The position numbers were made by a program, and so were the translations under genes. A stretch of DNA of 21,242 bases from Bacteroidales bacterium (lineage in GTDB: Bacteria; Bacteroidota; Bacteroidia; Bacteroidales; WCHB1-69). Below, piece after piece: positions 6,123-13,999 of this stretch (within the stretch, counting starts at the first letter, position 1; each line of letters opens with the position of its first letter). The notes under the pieces were generated by a model. The model had not been told where the DNA came from and did not search any database. It saw nothing but the letters and a program-made list of their open reading frames with translations. The stretch covers positions 1 to 21,242 of the forward strand of contig JAISTU010000209.1 in assembly GCA_031272415.1 (NCBI GenBank). Direction: 5' to 3'.

Positions 6123-8432
6123 TTATATTGTTTTTGAGTAAGGTAATGATTTAATAAATTCTTCCATAAATTGCCAATCGGGTTGTCCATTTTTGGCAGG
6201 AAGTTTTATCTCTGATTGTTCCATTCTGTCTTTACCCCACTTTCTGCCGTAGTTGAAACGATATTTTTCAAGTCGTATAACAGTAGATAAAAATAGAGCG
6301 ATGTATGGATTTAGCGGAAATTTGGCTGTTAAAATATTTACATCGCCTGTGGAATAATAATCAACAGGCTGATAAAATGCCTCGCCCGTTGAAGCGCCAT
6401 TTGAAGGTACAGAGATTGTATTGCCCTTGAATAATTTACTGCCTTCTAAAATTAACGAATTTAGTCCGTTGTTATCTCTGGTAGCGCTCACTAATGGATA
6501 ATCGCCTTTTTCATTATTGCCTGATTGTTCGCGTCCTTTTTCTATTTTAAATAAATCTTTCAACTTAAAATATTGCCATTCAGCAGGCTTAATATTTAAC
6601 TCTACATTGTTACAAGCGGCATCTGTTATTTGAAACTTCTTTTTTGTAAATAACAAAAAAGTTACATATTTCAGTACTTCGTTAGTGAAAACGTCTTTGT
6701 TCAACTGCTCGTAATAGGTTTCCATATATACTTCGGCGCACCATTCATCTTTTGCCGTAACTTTGCGCGTAATGCTAAAACCTGCCTCTTCTTTGCCTCT
6801 TTTATAATAATTTATCCATTTATCTTTGATATTATCCCATTTTCCCCAAACATCATTTCTACCTAAATTTTTTCTTTTCACAAATCCATCGTCTTTGTAA
6901 TAGCCAAAATAGGTTTCAACCTCGCTGTCGTGCGGTTTGTGGGCGGTAAAAACCATTATGCAGGTAATCACATTTACTTTTGAGTTTATAAATAATTCGT
7001 CCGGAACAGATAAAACGGCTTTTAGAGTATGCTTTTCCAAAAGTTTCTTTTTTAATTCATATTCTTTTCCACTTGTTGCCAATGCGCACCGCATAGGCAC
7101 AATGGCTACGCAAGTTCCGCCGTCAACCAAACATTCTAAATTATTTAAGATAAATTTTAATTCCTCTTTTTCCTTTGTATATGGCGGATTCAAAAGCCCA
7201 ACAGTTGGTTTTTTTGCTTTTATTTGTTCTATGATTTCAGGTTCAAAACAACTCTTGCCGCCAATAATATTTGTTTTTCCATCTTGGTGTATGTACATAT
7301 TCGACACCGCCAAAGCATAAATTTTTGATTGATATTCTACACCAATTAATTGGTTATTTTTTATCTCTTTAATTTTTGCCGTTTCATCTTTGGCGTCTTC
7401 TATCATCTTTTTCATTGCAGAAATCAGAAAACCACCTGTCCCAGCGCAATTATCATAAACAATCGAATTTTTATTGACCTGCGCCAATTCTGCAAAAAGT
7501 TCCGTGATATGTGGCGGTGTAAGCACAATGCCCAAACCTTTGTCGCTGTTTGCATAACGCAAAAATTCAATGTAGAGTTGCCCCAGCACATCAAAATATT
7601 CGTGCGTTTTGATAAACTGATTGATATTATCATCAACTTCGGTAATCAATTCTTTCAATAAATTGTCTTTTGTAGATAGCGAGGTATCGGTTTTGATAAA
7701 GCCAAATTCTATATTCAGATTTTCAAGTTTCTTGCCGTCCAAATTTGCCGCCTCTAATTTTTCGGAAACGGTTTTAGTCAAAAATTCTGCTAAACTTTTG
7801 GGCGTTGTTTTCATTGCATACGAAGTTTTAAACGCCTCGTCTTCCAGTGCAATCAATATTCCGCTCAAAATCAAACTGCGTTTTTCCGCTTCTATTTTGT
7901 ATTTGTGGAATTTTTCATTCAGCGTTTTTGTGTAAGTAAGCAACGTATTGTAATCCTGCCGAAATTTTTCAGGGCTTTTCAAATAGCCGTTCAAATAATC
8001 CTGCGCGGGCAAAAGTTTGTCGCCAAAAATGGGCGTGGCTTTGCGCTCGCCTTTGAGTTGCAGGAAATGCGAAACTTTGAGTTGTTGCTGCGTTTCGCCG
8101 CTTACGGCTATTGCCAGCACATCGTATTCTTTCGACAAAAACGAGGCATACAGCAACGCGCCGTCAACGGCAAAGTCGGCGAATTTATCGCGAGTTTCGC
8201 TTTCGTGTTTGGCAATATCCGCCTTACATTCAACAACAATCAGGAAGTCGTTGTTAGTGTTGAACGTAACTATAAACTCCGGACGACCTTGCCCCTCGCC
8301 CTTTTTAGATGCCGTTTTGAGCAACTTGTCAATTTTCAGGATGTCAGATTTCTGCTCTTCAATCCTGATGATTGCGCTGTCTTTCTCAAAATGCTTGCGG
8401 ACAATGTCCTCTGTTTTTCTCTCGTTTGCCAT
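6123..8432 (-). CDS. Single-chain restriction-modification enzyme: nuclease, N6-adenine methylase and specificity domain (type IIG-like)
   Basis: A 769-residue fusion. Residues ~1-130 look like a PD-(D/E)xK nuclease domain of the type I HsdR N-terminal kind: GRPEF (E52), then IVVECKAD with E68-x-K70. A helical region follows (~150-290). An HsdM-like N6-adenine methylase comes next, with LTPPHIT (304-310), SAM-binding motif I DNCAGTGGF (327-335) and catalytic NPPY (415-418). The last ~150 residues (from EWQYFKLKDLFKIEKG, ~619) are one HsdS-like target-recognition half-domain with STGDVNILTA. Such one-polypeptide enzymes methylate and cut DNA at a specific site; a single half-domain would recognise a half-site or need dimerisation. 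No separate hsdS, hsdR or helicase is present. It starts at ATG 8430-8432, 36 nt after a possible -7 element. The gene is a compositional mosaic: about 50% G+C in sampled lines at 8041 and 8161, about 27-28% at 6601 and 7141. Confidence 0.88.
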   Translation of the reverse strand: MANERKTEDIVRKHFEKDSAIIRIEEQKSDILKIDKLLKTASKKGEGQGRPEFIVTFNTNNDFLIVVECKADIAKHESETRDKFADFAVDGALLYASFLSKEYDVLAIAVSGETQQQLKVSHFLQLKGERKATPIFGDKLLPAQDYLNGYLKSPEKFRQDYNTLLTYTKTLNEKFHKYKIEAEKRSLILSGILIALEDEAFKTSYAMKTTPKSLAEFLTKTVSEKLEAANLDGKKLENLNIEFGFIKTDTSLSTKDNLLKELITEVDDNINQFIKTHEYFDVLGQLYIEFLRYANSDKGLGIVLTPPHITELFAELAQVNKNSIVYDNCAGTGGFLISAMKKMIEDAKDETAKIKEIKNNQLIGVEYQSKIYALAVSNMYIHQDGKTNIIGGKSCFEPEIIEQIKAKKPTVGLLNPPYTKEKEELKFILNNLECLVDGGTCVAIVPMRCALATSGKEYELKKKLLEKHTLKAVLSVPDELFINSKVNVITCIMVFTAHKPHDSEVETYFGYYKDDGFVKRKNLGRNDVWGKWDNIKDKWINYYKRGKEEAGFSITRKVTAKDEWCAEVYMETYYEQLNKDVFTNEVLKYVTFLLFTKKKFQITDAACNNVELNIKPAEWQYFKLKDLFKIEKGREQSGNNEKGDYPLVSATRDNNGLNSLILEGSKLFKGNTISVPSNGASTGEAFYQPVDYYSTGDVNILTAKFPLNPYIALFLSTVIRLEKYRFNYGRKWGKDRMEQSEIKLPAKNGQPDWQFMEEFIKSLPYSKTI

Positions 8433-8468
8433 TTTCTCTCAAAAAAAATTTATTCTACTACTAAAATG

Positions 8469-8476
8469 CAAAATTA
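8469..8476 (-). promoter_or_regulatory. Possible -7 promoter element for the restriction-modification operon
   Basis: On the minus strand this reads TAATTTTG, fitting TAnnTTTG, 36 nt upstream of the ATG. No convincing -33 TTTG is seen at 19-21 nt. It lies just upstream of the -33 box of the divergent synthase promoter, so the two promoters would be nearly back to back. Confidence 0.4.
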
Positions 8477-8483
8477 CACTTTT

Positions 8484-8514
8484 TTTGTAAATTTGATATA
8501 AAAATGTATCTTTG
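8484..8514 (+). promoter_or_regulatory. Bacteroidetes-type promoter for the beta-ketoacyl synthase operon
   Basis: TTTG (8484-8487), a 19-nt spacer, then TATCTTTG (8507-8514): an exact match to the TTTG-N19-TAnnTTTG consensus. Transcription would begin around 8519-8521, leaving a leader of about 15 nt before ATG 8535. This also argues against the in-frame TTG at 8520 as the translation start. Confidence 0.75.
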
Positions 8515-8534
8515 CAATTTTGTTAAACACAGCA

Positions 8535-9785
8535 ATGGCAGAAGATAAAACGGTAAAAAATAGATGCAATTTTGCAAATAATTTTCACAATTTCTGTGAT
8601 TGGCAATGGGATACGAACCTTATGCTCGTCGCAGGAGATAGCATTGTGTCTTCTTTGGGATACACTACTGACGAGAACTATTTATCTGTAAGACAAGCAC
8701 TTACAGCATCAAAATTGCATTCTCAAATGTTTGATTTGCCCTTCGAGTTTTTTGGAGCAATTTTGGACAGAAACAGAATAGATACGCTTTTTAATGAATT
8801 GCAAAATGTTGATAATCAAGAATATACATTTTTTGAAAAAATAGCCCTTTTATCTATTTATTCGGCGACAAAAAATGCACAAATATCTATCAATGAGGAA
8901 GATACACTCTTAATTTTATCTACCACCAAAGGCAATGTAGAATTGTTGGAAAAAGAGCAATCATTTTCTTCACAAAGTATATTTCTTTGGAAATCAGCAC
9001 AATTGCTCGCTTATGCAATTGGTAGCAAACAAGAGCCGATTGTGGTTTCAAATGCTTGTATATCAGGACTTTCTGCTCAACATTTGGCTGAATTTTACCT
9101 GCGTACGCATCGCTGTAAATATGCAATTGTGGTGGGTGCGGATGTGTTGTCAAAATTCATTATTTCCGGTTTTGAGTCGTTTAAGGCTTTGTCAAAGCAA
9201 ATTTGTCGTCCGTTTGACCGACAAAGGAATGGGTTAAATTTGGGCGAGGCGGCGGCGTGTATTATATATACACTTGAAAATCAATTATTTACAAAAAATA
9301 ACGCCAAAGCCGTCTATCTCAAAGGTGCTGTCTGCAACGATGCTACACACATTTCAGCCCCATCAAGAACGGCGGACGGTTTGATACAATCTATTGAAGT
9401 TGTTTTACAAAATATTGATAAACAAGACATTGCATTTATATCCGCACACGGAACAGCAACAATTTACAACGATGCTATGGAGGCTTTTGCACTTAATAAA
9501 TTAAGGCTTAACCATTTGCCTATCAACAGTTTAAAGCCTTATTTCGGGCATACATTGGGGGCGGCAGGAGTTTTGGAAACAATTCTCTCTTATCGCGCAC
9601 TTAGAGACGGCATTGTGTTCAAAAATCCGACTTTTGAGCAAACGGACGAGCATGTAGATTTGTATATACCTGTAAATGAGGTAAATACAGACGGGAAATA
9701 TTGTCTTAAACTTATGTCCGGCTTTGGAGGTAGCAATGCTGCGATATTGATGGTTAACCCTTTAAAATTAACTGATTATGAATAA
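8535..9785 (+). CDS. Beta-ketoacyl-[ACP] synthase (KAS II-like)
   Basis: A condensing enzyme of the KAS I/II fold that extends an acyl-ACP with malonyl-ACP. With ATG 8535 as start (chosen from the promoter position) it has 416 residues. The active-site triad is complete: C175 in VSNACISG, H305 in SAHGTATIYND, H339 in KPYFGHTLGAAG with the conserved K334. The GFGGSNA loop lies near the C-terminus. An unusual ~30-residue N-terminal stretch precedes the core. The next gene overlaps it by 8 nt and encodes a shorter synthase-like protein, and an acyltransferase follows. This pairing resembles parts of aryl-polyene/flexirubin (dialkylresorcinol) clusters known in Bacteroidetes, so a specialised role in polyene or lipid synthesis is more likely than housekeeping FabF. 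That assignment is inference, because dehydratase, ACP and ketoreductase genes are not in the window. Confidence 0.9.
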   Translation: MAEDKTVKNRCNFANNFHNFCDWQWDTNLMLVAGDSIVSSLGYTTDENYLSVRQALTASKLHSQMFDLPFEFFGAILDRNRIDTLFNELQNVDNQEYTFFEKIALLSIYSATKNAQISINEEDTLLILSTTKGNVELLEKEQSFSSQSIFLWKSAQLLAYAIGSKQEPIVVSNACISGLSAQHLAEFYLRTHRCKYAIVVGADVLSKFIISGFESFKALSKQICRPFDRQRNGLNLGEAAACIIYTLENQLFTKNNAKAVYLKGAVCNDATHISAPSRTADGLIQSIEVVLQNIDKQDIAFISAHGTATIYNDAMEAFALNKLRLNHLPINSLKPYFGHTLGAAGVLETILSYRALRDGIVFKNPTFEQTDEHVDLYIPVNEVNTDGKYCLKLMSGFGGSNAAILMVNPLKLTDYE

Positions 9786-10419
9786 CTTACAAATTATATC
9801 TGCTTGTGTTTTAAATTCCCAACATTTGGTGGTAAAAAAAGGAGAAAATTTTCGCCAAATGAAGCGAGATAAAAATCTGACTTTAACGGATTGGTTAAAT
9901 GTACTTTACAAAGAATTAGAGATTGATTATCCCAAATTTTACAAAATGGATAATCTATCAAAAACAGGATTTTTGGCATCAGAGTATTTACTTGATAATG
10001 AGTTGATTACAAAAGAACAAATGCATCCCGATGGTAGTATTATGATGGCAAATAGCGTTTCTTCTTTGGATACGGACAAAAAATTTGCTCAAACGATTGC
10101 AAAAAATGACGATTTTTTTCCTTCTCCTGCCATTTTTGTTTATACTTTGCCCAATCTTGTGGCAGCGGAAATTGCTATACGTCAGCGGTTTACAGGAAAT
10201 ACTACTTTTTGGGTTGCACCAGCGCTCAACACCGGAATCATGCAAAATATGGTTTTGTACGCATTTTCACACTCCCAAACGCAACAATTGATTTGGGCTT
10301 GGATGGAATATTGTCAAGAAATTTTAGATATTAAAATGTTGTATATCAAGAAAATAGATAAACAATGTATGAATTTTACAAAATTAACCCCCGAAATTTT
10401 TAATTTTTTAGAAATATAA
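9778..10419 (+). CDS. Short beta-ketoacyl-synthase-like protein lacking the catalytic cysteine
   Basis: 213 residues. The central part, IMMANSVSSLDTDKKFAQTI … FFPSPAIFVYTLPNLVAAEIAIR (about 88-135), is the N-terminal thiolase-fold pattern of ketosynthases and matches short '3-oxoacyl-ACP synthase' proteins I recall from Bacteroidetes polyene clusters. At the position where the nucleophilic Cys should follow (NTTFWVAPALNTG, ~141-153) there is none, and the C-terminal half with the two catalytic His is absent. It is therefore unlikely to condense on its own. A structural or chain-length-factor-like partner of the preceding synthase is the simplest reading, supported by the 8-nt gene overlap, which implies coupled translation. 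I see no sign of a frameshift; the frame is clean and ends 14 nt before the next start. Confidence 0.65.
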   Translation: MNNLQIISACVLNSQHLVVKKGENFRQMKRDKNLTLTDWLNVLYKELEIDYPKFYKMDNLSKTGFLASEYLLDNELITKEQMHPDGSIMMANSVSSLDTDKKFAQTIAKNDDFFPSPAIFVYTLPNLVAAEIAIRQRFTGNTTFWVAPALNTGIMQNMVLYAFSHSQTQQLIWAWMEYCQEILDIKMLYIKKIDKQCMNFTKLTPEIFNFLEI

Positions 10420-10433
10420 GTAATAAATTGATT

Positions 10434-11267
10434 ATGAGCAATATAAATGAAAATATACCATTAAGAGTTGATATTGACGGCATTATCAAAGCCAAAAGTG
10501 CGGTTTTGTATCGTTGGTTGCCACGATTTGTTGTCAAATTTTTGAAAAAAATTATTCATCAGGACGAATTGAATATACTGTTGGAGAGGCACAAAGATTT
10601 GGATGCCATCAGTTTTGTGAAAGCGTTGATAGAAGACGAATTTCACATCAAATTTGAGGTCTTTGGGAGTGAAAAAATTCCCACTACCGGGCGTCTTTTG
10701 ATAGTGAGCAATCATCCTTTGGGTGGTTTTGACGGCTTGGCATTGATAGAGTTAATTTCTCATTTTCGGACGGATATTAAGTTTCCTGTCAATGATTTAC
10801 TGATGAATGTTGCAAATTTGAGGACAATATTTGTCCCGATTAACAAAACCGGCAAAAACTCTATCGCATTGGCGCGTGAATTTGATGAAGTTTTTCGCTC
10901 TCAAAGTGCTATTTTGTATTTTCCGGCGGGCATTTGTTCAAGGAAAATAAATGGAAAAATTCAGGATTTGGAATGGAAAAAAACCTTTGTCAGCAAAGCC
11001 AAATCTACTCAAAGAGATATCTTACCCATCTATTTTTCAGGCAAAAATACCAATTTTTTCTATAATTTTGCTAAATTAAGGAAAAATTTGGGCATAAAAG
11101 TGAACCTTGAAATGCTCTTTTTGGTGGATGAATTTTTTAAACAAAAAAATAAAACCTATCAAATTTACATCGGAGATGTCATTCCCTATCAAAGTTTGCT
11201 TAATAACCACAATGACAAGCAATTAGCACAACAAATTAGGGAAAAAGTGTATCAGTTGAAAAAATAG
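10434..11267 (+). CDS. PlsC-like lysophospholipid / 1-acylglycerol-3-phosphate acyltransferase family protein
   Basis: A 277-residue membrane-associated acyltransferase. Motif I is NHPLGGFDG with H94 and D100; the H-x5-D spacing, instead of H-x4-D, is usual in this Bacteroidetes subgroup. A substrate-binding motif of the FPEG type appears as YFPAGICSRK (162-171). The family moves acyl chains from ACP or CoA to lysophospholipids or, in relatives, to lyso-aminolipids. Start ATG 10434 is preferred to the in-frame TTG at 10428. It is the third gene of the unit behind the 8484-8514 promoter, so it may transfer the product of the two synthase-like proteins to a lipid carrier. No terminator hairpin was found after it. 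Confidence 0.85.
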   Translation: MSNINENIPLRVDIDGIIKAKSAVLYRWLPRFVVKFLKKIIHQDELNILLERHKDLDAISFVKALIEDEFHIKFEVFGSEKIPTTGRLLIVSNHPLGGFDGLALIELISHFRTDIKFPVNDLLMNVANLRTIFVPINKTGKNSIALAREFDEVFRSQSAILYFPAGICSRKINGKIQDLEWKKTFVSKAKSTQRDILPIYFSGKNTNFFYNFAKLRKNLGIKVNLEMLFLVDEFFKQKNKTYQIYIGDVIPYQSLLNNHNDKQLAQQIREKVYQLKK

Positions 11268-11464
11268 GTGATTATAGGCACTAATGGGGTTTAATTTTTC
11301 CCAAAAAAATATCATTTTTTGCCTGTCTTCTTTTGGGGAGTGCAATTTCTTGTAAATTTTTTTCAATAATGTTATAAATTGATAATCAATATAAAAGCGT
11401 TATTTTTGGGTCAAAATGGGAAAAGTTTTTTTTGCAAAAAGTGGTTTTGTATCGAAAAAAAGTG

Positions 11465-11472
11465 TATCTTTG
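11465..11472 (+). promoter_or_regulatory. -7 promoter element for tRNA-Lys and surE
   Basis: TATCTTTG fits TAnnTTTG and is identical to the -7 box of the synthase operon; it lies 36 nt before the tRNA. A TTTG at 11446-11449 is only 15 nt upstream, shorter than the usual spacing, so the -33 box is uncertain. Confidence 0.55.
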
Positions 11473-11508
11473 TAAAATTGTTATCATGTCTTATTAATTA
11501 AAAATGTA

Positions 11509-11581
11509 GTTTCAGTAGCTCAGCAGGTAGAGCACATCCCTTTTAAGGATGGGGTCCTGGGTTCGAATCCCAGCTGGAACA
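11509..11581 (+). tRNA. trnK: tRNA-Lys (anticodon UUU)
   Basis: A complete cloverleaf of 73 nt. The acceptor stem is GTTTCAG / CTGGAAC with one G-U pair. The D stem is GCTC/GAGC. The anticodon stem is CATCC/GGATG with loop CTTTTAA, anticodon TTT at 11542-11544. The variable loop has 5 nt. The T stem is CTGGG/CCCAG around TTCGAAT. The discriminator base is A11581, and the CCA end is not encoded. surE begins 12 nt downstream, so the two are probably on one primary transcript. Confidence 0.97.
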
Positions 11582-11593
11582 CAAATTTATCTC

Positions 11594-12388
11594 ATGCGTA
11601 AAAAGAAACAACAACCCCTAATAGTAGTAGTAAATGATGATGGCGTTGATTCTCACGGCATTAAAGCTCTTACAGAAGTCGCCCTGCAATTTGGACAAGT
11701 AGTAGTAGTCGCCCCTTCAAAAGGACGCTCCGGAATGGGACATGCCATTACGCTTGCAAATCCGTTGAGAATGTACAAAACTTACCAAAAAGACAAATTA
11801 TCTATTTATCGTACCAGCGGAACGACAGTAGATAGTGTCAAATTAGCCGTGCGAAATTTGTTGAAAGACCAAGAAATCACCCTTTTACTCTCCGGCATAA
11901 ATCAAGGTGCAAATACATCTGTGAGTGTAATTTACTCCTCTACCGTTGCCGGTGCAGTGGAGGCACGCATCAACGGCATCCCTTCTATCGCTTTTTCAAT
12001 TGTTAATTATGACAAAACTTGCGATTTTGAAGCCGCTAAAATGGCTGCTTTTTGCATTTTAGAAAAAATTTTTACAGACGGTATTCCCCCAAATATGTGC
12101 CTCAATGTTAATATTCCTAACGTGAAAATTGACGAAATTAAAGGGTTTAAATACACCCGACAAGCGATCAATTATTGGAGCGAAATATTTGACGAACGCA
12201 AAGATATGGTCGGAAGACCTTACTTTTGGATGGGAGGCGATATGGTTGAAAAAGACAAAGCAAAAGATACCGATATGTGGGCAGTTAAACATAATTATAT
12301 ATCCATTCAACCACTCCAAATTGACCATACAAATTATGAACTTTTGGAGGAAATGAAAAAATGGAAACTAAAAAAACAAAAAAAATAA
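11594..12388 (+). CDS. surE: 5'/3'-nucleotidase SurE
   Basis: SurE is a metal-dependent survival phosphatase that dephosphorylates nucleoside monophosphates and short polyphosphate. The true start is ATG 11594; a longer open frame begins inside the tRNA and would be an artefact. The 264-residue product has all metal ligands of the family: D15 and D16 in VNDDGVDSHG, S46 in PSKGRSGMGH, N103 in SGINQGAN. The region VIYSSTVAGAVEA follows, also typical of SurE. The gene lies directly behind tRNA-Lys and probably shares its promoter. Its 3' end faces the minus-strand operon, with 24 nt between the stop codons. Confidence 0.96.
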   Translation: MRKKKQQPLIVVVNDDGVDSHGIKALTEVALQFGQVVVVAPSKGRSGMGHAITLANPLRMYKTYQKDKLSIYRTSGTTVDSVKLAVRNLLKDQEITLLLSGINQGANTSVSVIYSSTVAGAVEARINGIPSIAFSIVNYDKTCDFEAAKMAAFCILEKIFTDGIPPNMCLNVNIPNVKIDEIKGFKYTRQAINYWSEIFDERKDMVGRPYFWMGGDMVEKDKAKDTDMWAVKHNYISIQPLQIDHTNYELLEEMKKWKLKKQKK

Positions 12389-12412
12389 AAGTGGAGAGGG
12401 GAGAGAGATTTA

Positions 12413-13999
12413 TTACTTTTTCACGCTGATAGCCCTGCTCCATACAAGTCCAAAGGATATATTTTGTAAGCCCGAATTGACATTTTGCAAAAGCGTTTCA
12501 TAGGTGTAGTAATTTTCTGACGGTACATAATCTGTTTTGAATTTCATAGGCGCTTGAAAACCATGTTTATAAGTGATGCTGAACTTCAATAAATTATTTT
12601 TATTAAGGGCAAACCATAACCCTAAAGCACCAAATGCACCATAATCTAATGAATTGATTTTGTTTTTCAAAGATTGTGAAATATCATTTTGGTTCAAATC
12701 AAAATATCCGTAATCATAATATTTATCAAATTCTATGCCTCCAAAATAATCATAAATTGCTGAATAATAGGCATTTATATTGAATTTATTTTGTATAAAA
12801 AATCTATATTCTGCATAGCCTCCCAGTTCAAGCGAAAAGAAAACAGGATTTTTTTGACTTTTAGTAAGTTGAAAAAAGAACTCAAAACTTACCGGAATAG
12901 AGATAGTTAAAATATTTACTTTTTCAAACAAAGAGGATATATTGATTTTTCTCAAATAAGGGTCGTTATCGCTATCAATGGCATTGTATTGCGTAATATA
13001 ATCGCCATTAAATTTGCTTTGATAGAAATTGAAATGTGGTTTTATGTTGAAAAAAGTTGTTGTTTTGCTTTTTTGACCCAATTGTATGCCTCCATAAATG
13101 GAAAAAGAAAATGCCTGATTTTTTTGTGTAATATTTGGGAAAACAGTACTATTGATTTTCTTTTCAATGCTGATAGGAGCGTAATCTATACCAATGCCGA
13201 AGAGATTTTTTTTGGATTTGTTGATTTCATAAAAACGTGTATCATCTTTGTCTTGCGAAAGGTTAAGTGGTTGAAAATAAGGATTTTCATTGTTTTTACT
13301 TAATATTGTGAATCTGTTGATATTATAATCTGTTGCAGAAAACATGCGACTGTTATATTCTTTATCCCACTTATCAATTTTTTTATTTTCATATACCAAG
13401 TTGTATTTGTCCATATTCTCAATGATAAAGAAATCTGATAAAGGGTCTTTTACTTCAATTTTTTGAATTTTGGCATTTTTGAATTTTTTATTTTGAGAGT
13501 CATAGACAGTATCCATTGTTATGGTAATGATGTAATTAAATTGCCATTCTGGATACTCACATTTGCATTCATTTCTATATTGCAGTTTATGTTTTTTTGC
13601 TTTGAACCGAATTTGTCTTACAAATTCACATTTGATCGTCCATTGATTTTGTTCGAGAGAGGGAAACTGTAAATCAAAATTTGTATCTTTACAATAAATC
13701 ATTTCAATATTTTTTGTAAATTTATCAAAATATTCTTGTGGTGATAATTTGGGTTGTGTTTTACGGTCTTTATCGGGCAAAATATCGCTGTAAATTGTGG
13801 CATTTTCATCAAAAAGATGTAAAAAATTATCTTCATTATATACACTCCCGTCATTGAGTTTATTGATTATGCCTACATATTGTTCATAAACGTCTAATGC
13901 CGTAGTTTTAATAATACGTACTTCTGTAACAGATTGACTAAATACAAGCATGTTGCTCAAAAAGAACATTGCCAAACATAAATTTATTTTTTGTATCAT
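12413..13999 (-). CDS. Exported protein with N-terminal NTF2-like region and predicted C-terminal outer-membrane barrel
   Basis: 528 residues; not a family I can name. A signal peptide (~1-22, hydrophobic stretch ending LVFSQS) leads into a region of about 170 residues. Its start (ALDVYEQYVGIINKLNDG … FLHLFDENATIYSDIL) has the look of an NTF2/SnoaL-like fold; this is a guess from pattern. From about residue 264 (KKNLFGIGIDYAPISIEKK) to the end there are alternating strands with aromatic girdles (SFSIYGGIQLG, FFSLELGGYAEYRFF, YGAFGALGLWFAL, ISFGLVWSRAISVKK), which fit an 8- to 12-stranded outer-membrane barrel. The ATG overlaps the stop of the Ig-repeat gene by 4 nt (ATGA), so it is probably translated with that gene and may be its surface partner or anchor. 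Base composition is AT-rich, like that gene (20 of 60 G+C from 13501). Confidence 0.6.
   Translation of the reverse strand: MIQKINLCLAMFFLSNMLVFSQSVTEVRIIKTTALDVYEQYVGIINKLNDGSVYNEDNFLHLFDENATIYSDILPDKDRKTQPKLSPQEYFDKFTKNIEMIYCKDTNFDLQFPSLEQNQWTIKCEFVRQIRFKAKKHKLQYRNECKCEYPEWQFNYIITITMDTVYDSQNKKFKNAKIQKIEVKDPLSDFFIIENMDKYNLVYENKKIDKWDKEYNSRMFSATDYNINRFTILSKNNENPYFQPLNLSQDKDDTRFYEINKSKKNLFGIGIDYAPISIEKKINSTVFPNITQKNQAFSFSIYGGIQLGQKSKTTTFFNIKPHFNFYQSKFNGDYITQYNAIDSDNDPYLRKINISSLFEKVNILTISIPVSFEFFFQLTKSQKNPVFFSLELGGYAEYRFFIQNKFNINAYYSAIYDYFGGIEFDKYYDYGYFDLNQNDISQSLKNKINSLDYGAFGALGLWFALNKNNLLKFSITYKHGFQAPMKFKTDYVPSENYYTYETLLQNVNSGLQNISFGLVWSRAISVKK

Noticed and set aside
7905..8501. Plus-strand open frames of up to 198 codons opposite the 5' part of the restriction-modification gene
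   Set aside because: They are antisense shadows of a locally G+C-richer coding region whose other strand has clear nuclease and methylase motifs.
11268..11340. Terminator after the acyltransferase gene
   Set aside because: The only pairing I could find there is A/T-only around 11301-11321, with no G+C stem followed by a T-run, so it is not a convincing terminator.
11509..11581. tRNA-Lys as an integration site
   Set aside because: There is no integrase gene nearby and no duplicated tRNA 3' end was found downstream.
11549..11593. N-terminal extension of SurE by 15 residues
   Set aside because: It would begin inside the anticodon arm of tRNA-Lys; ATG 11594 gives a normal SurE length and motif positions.
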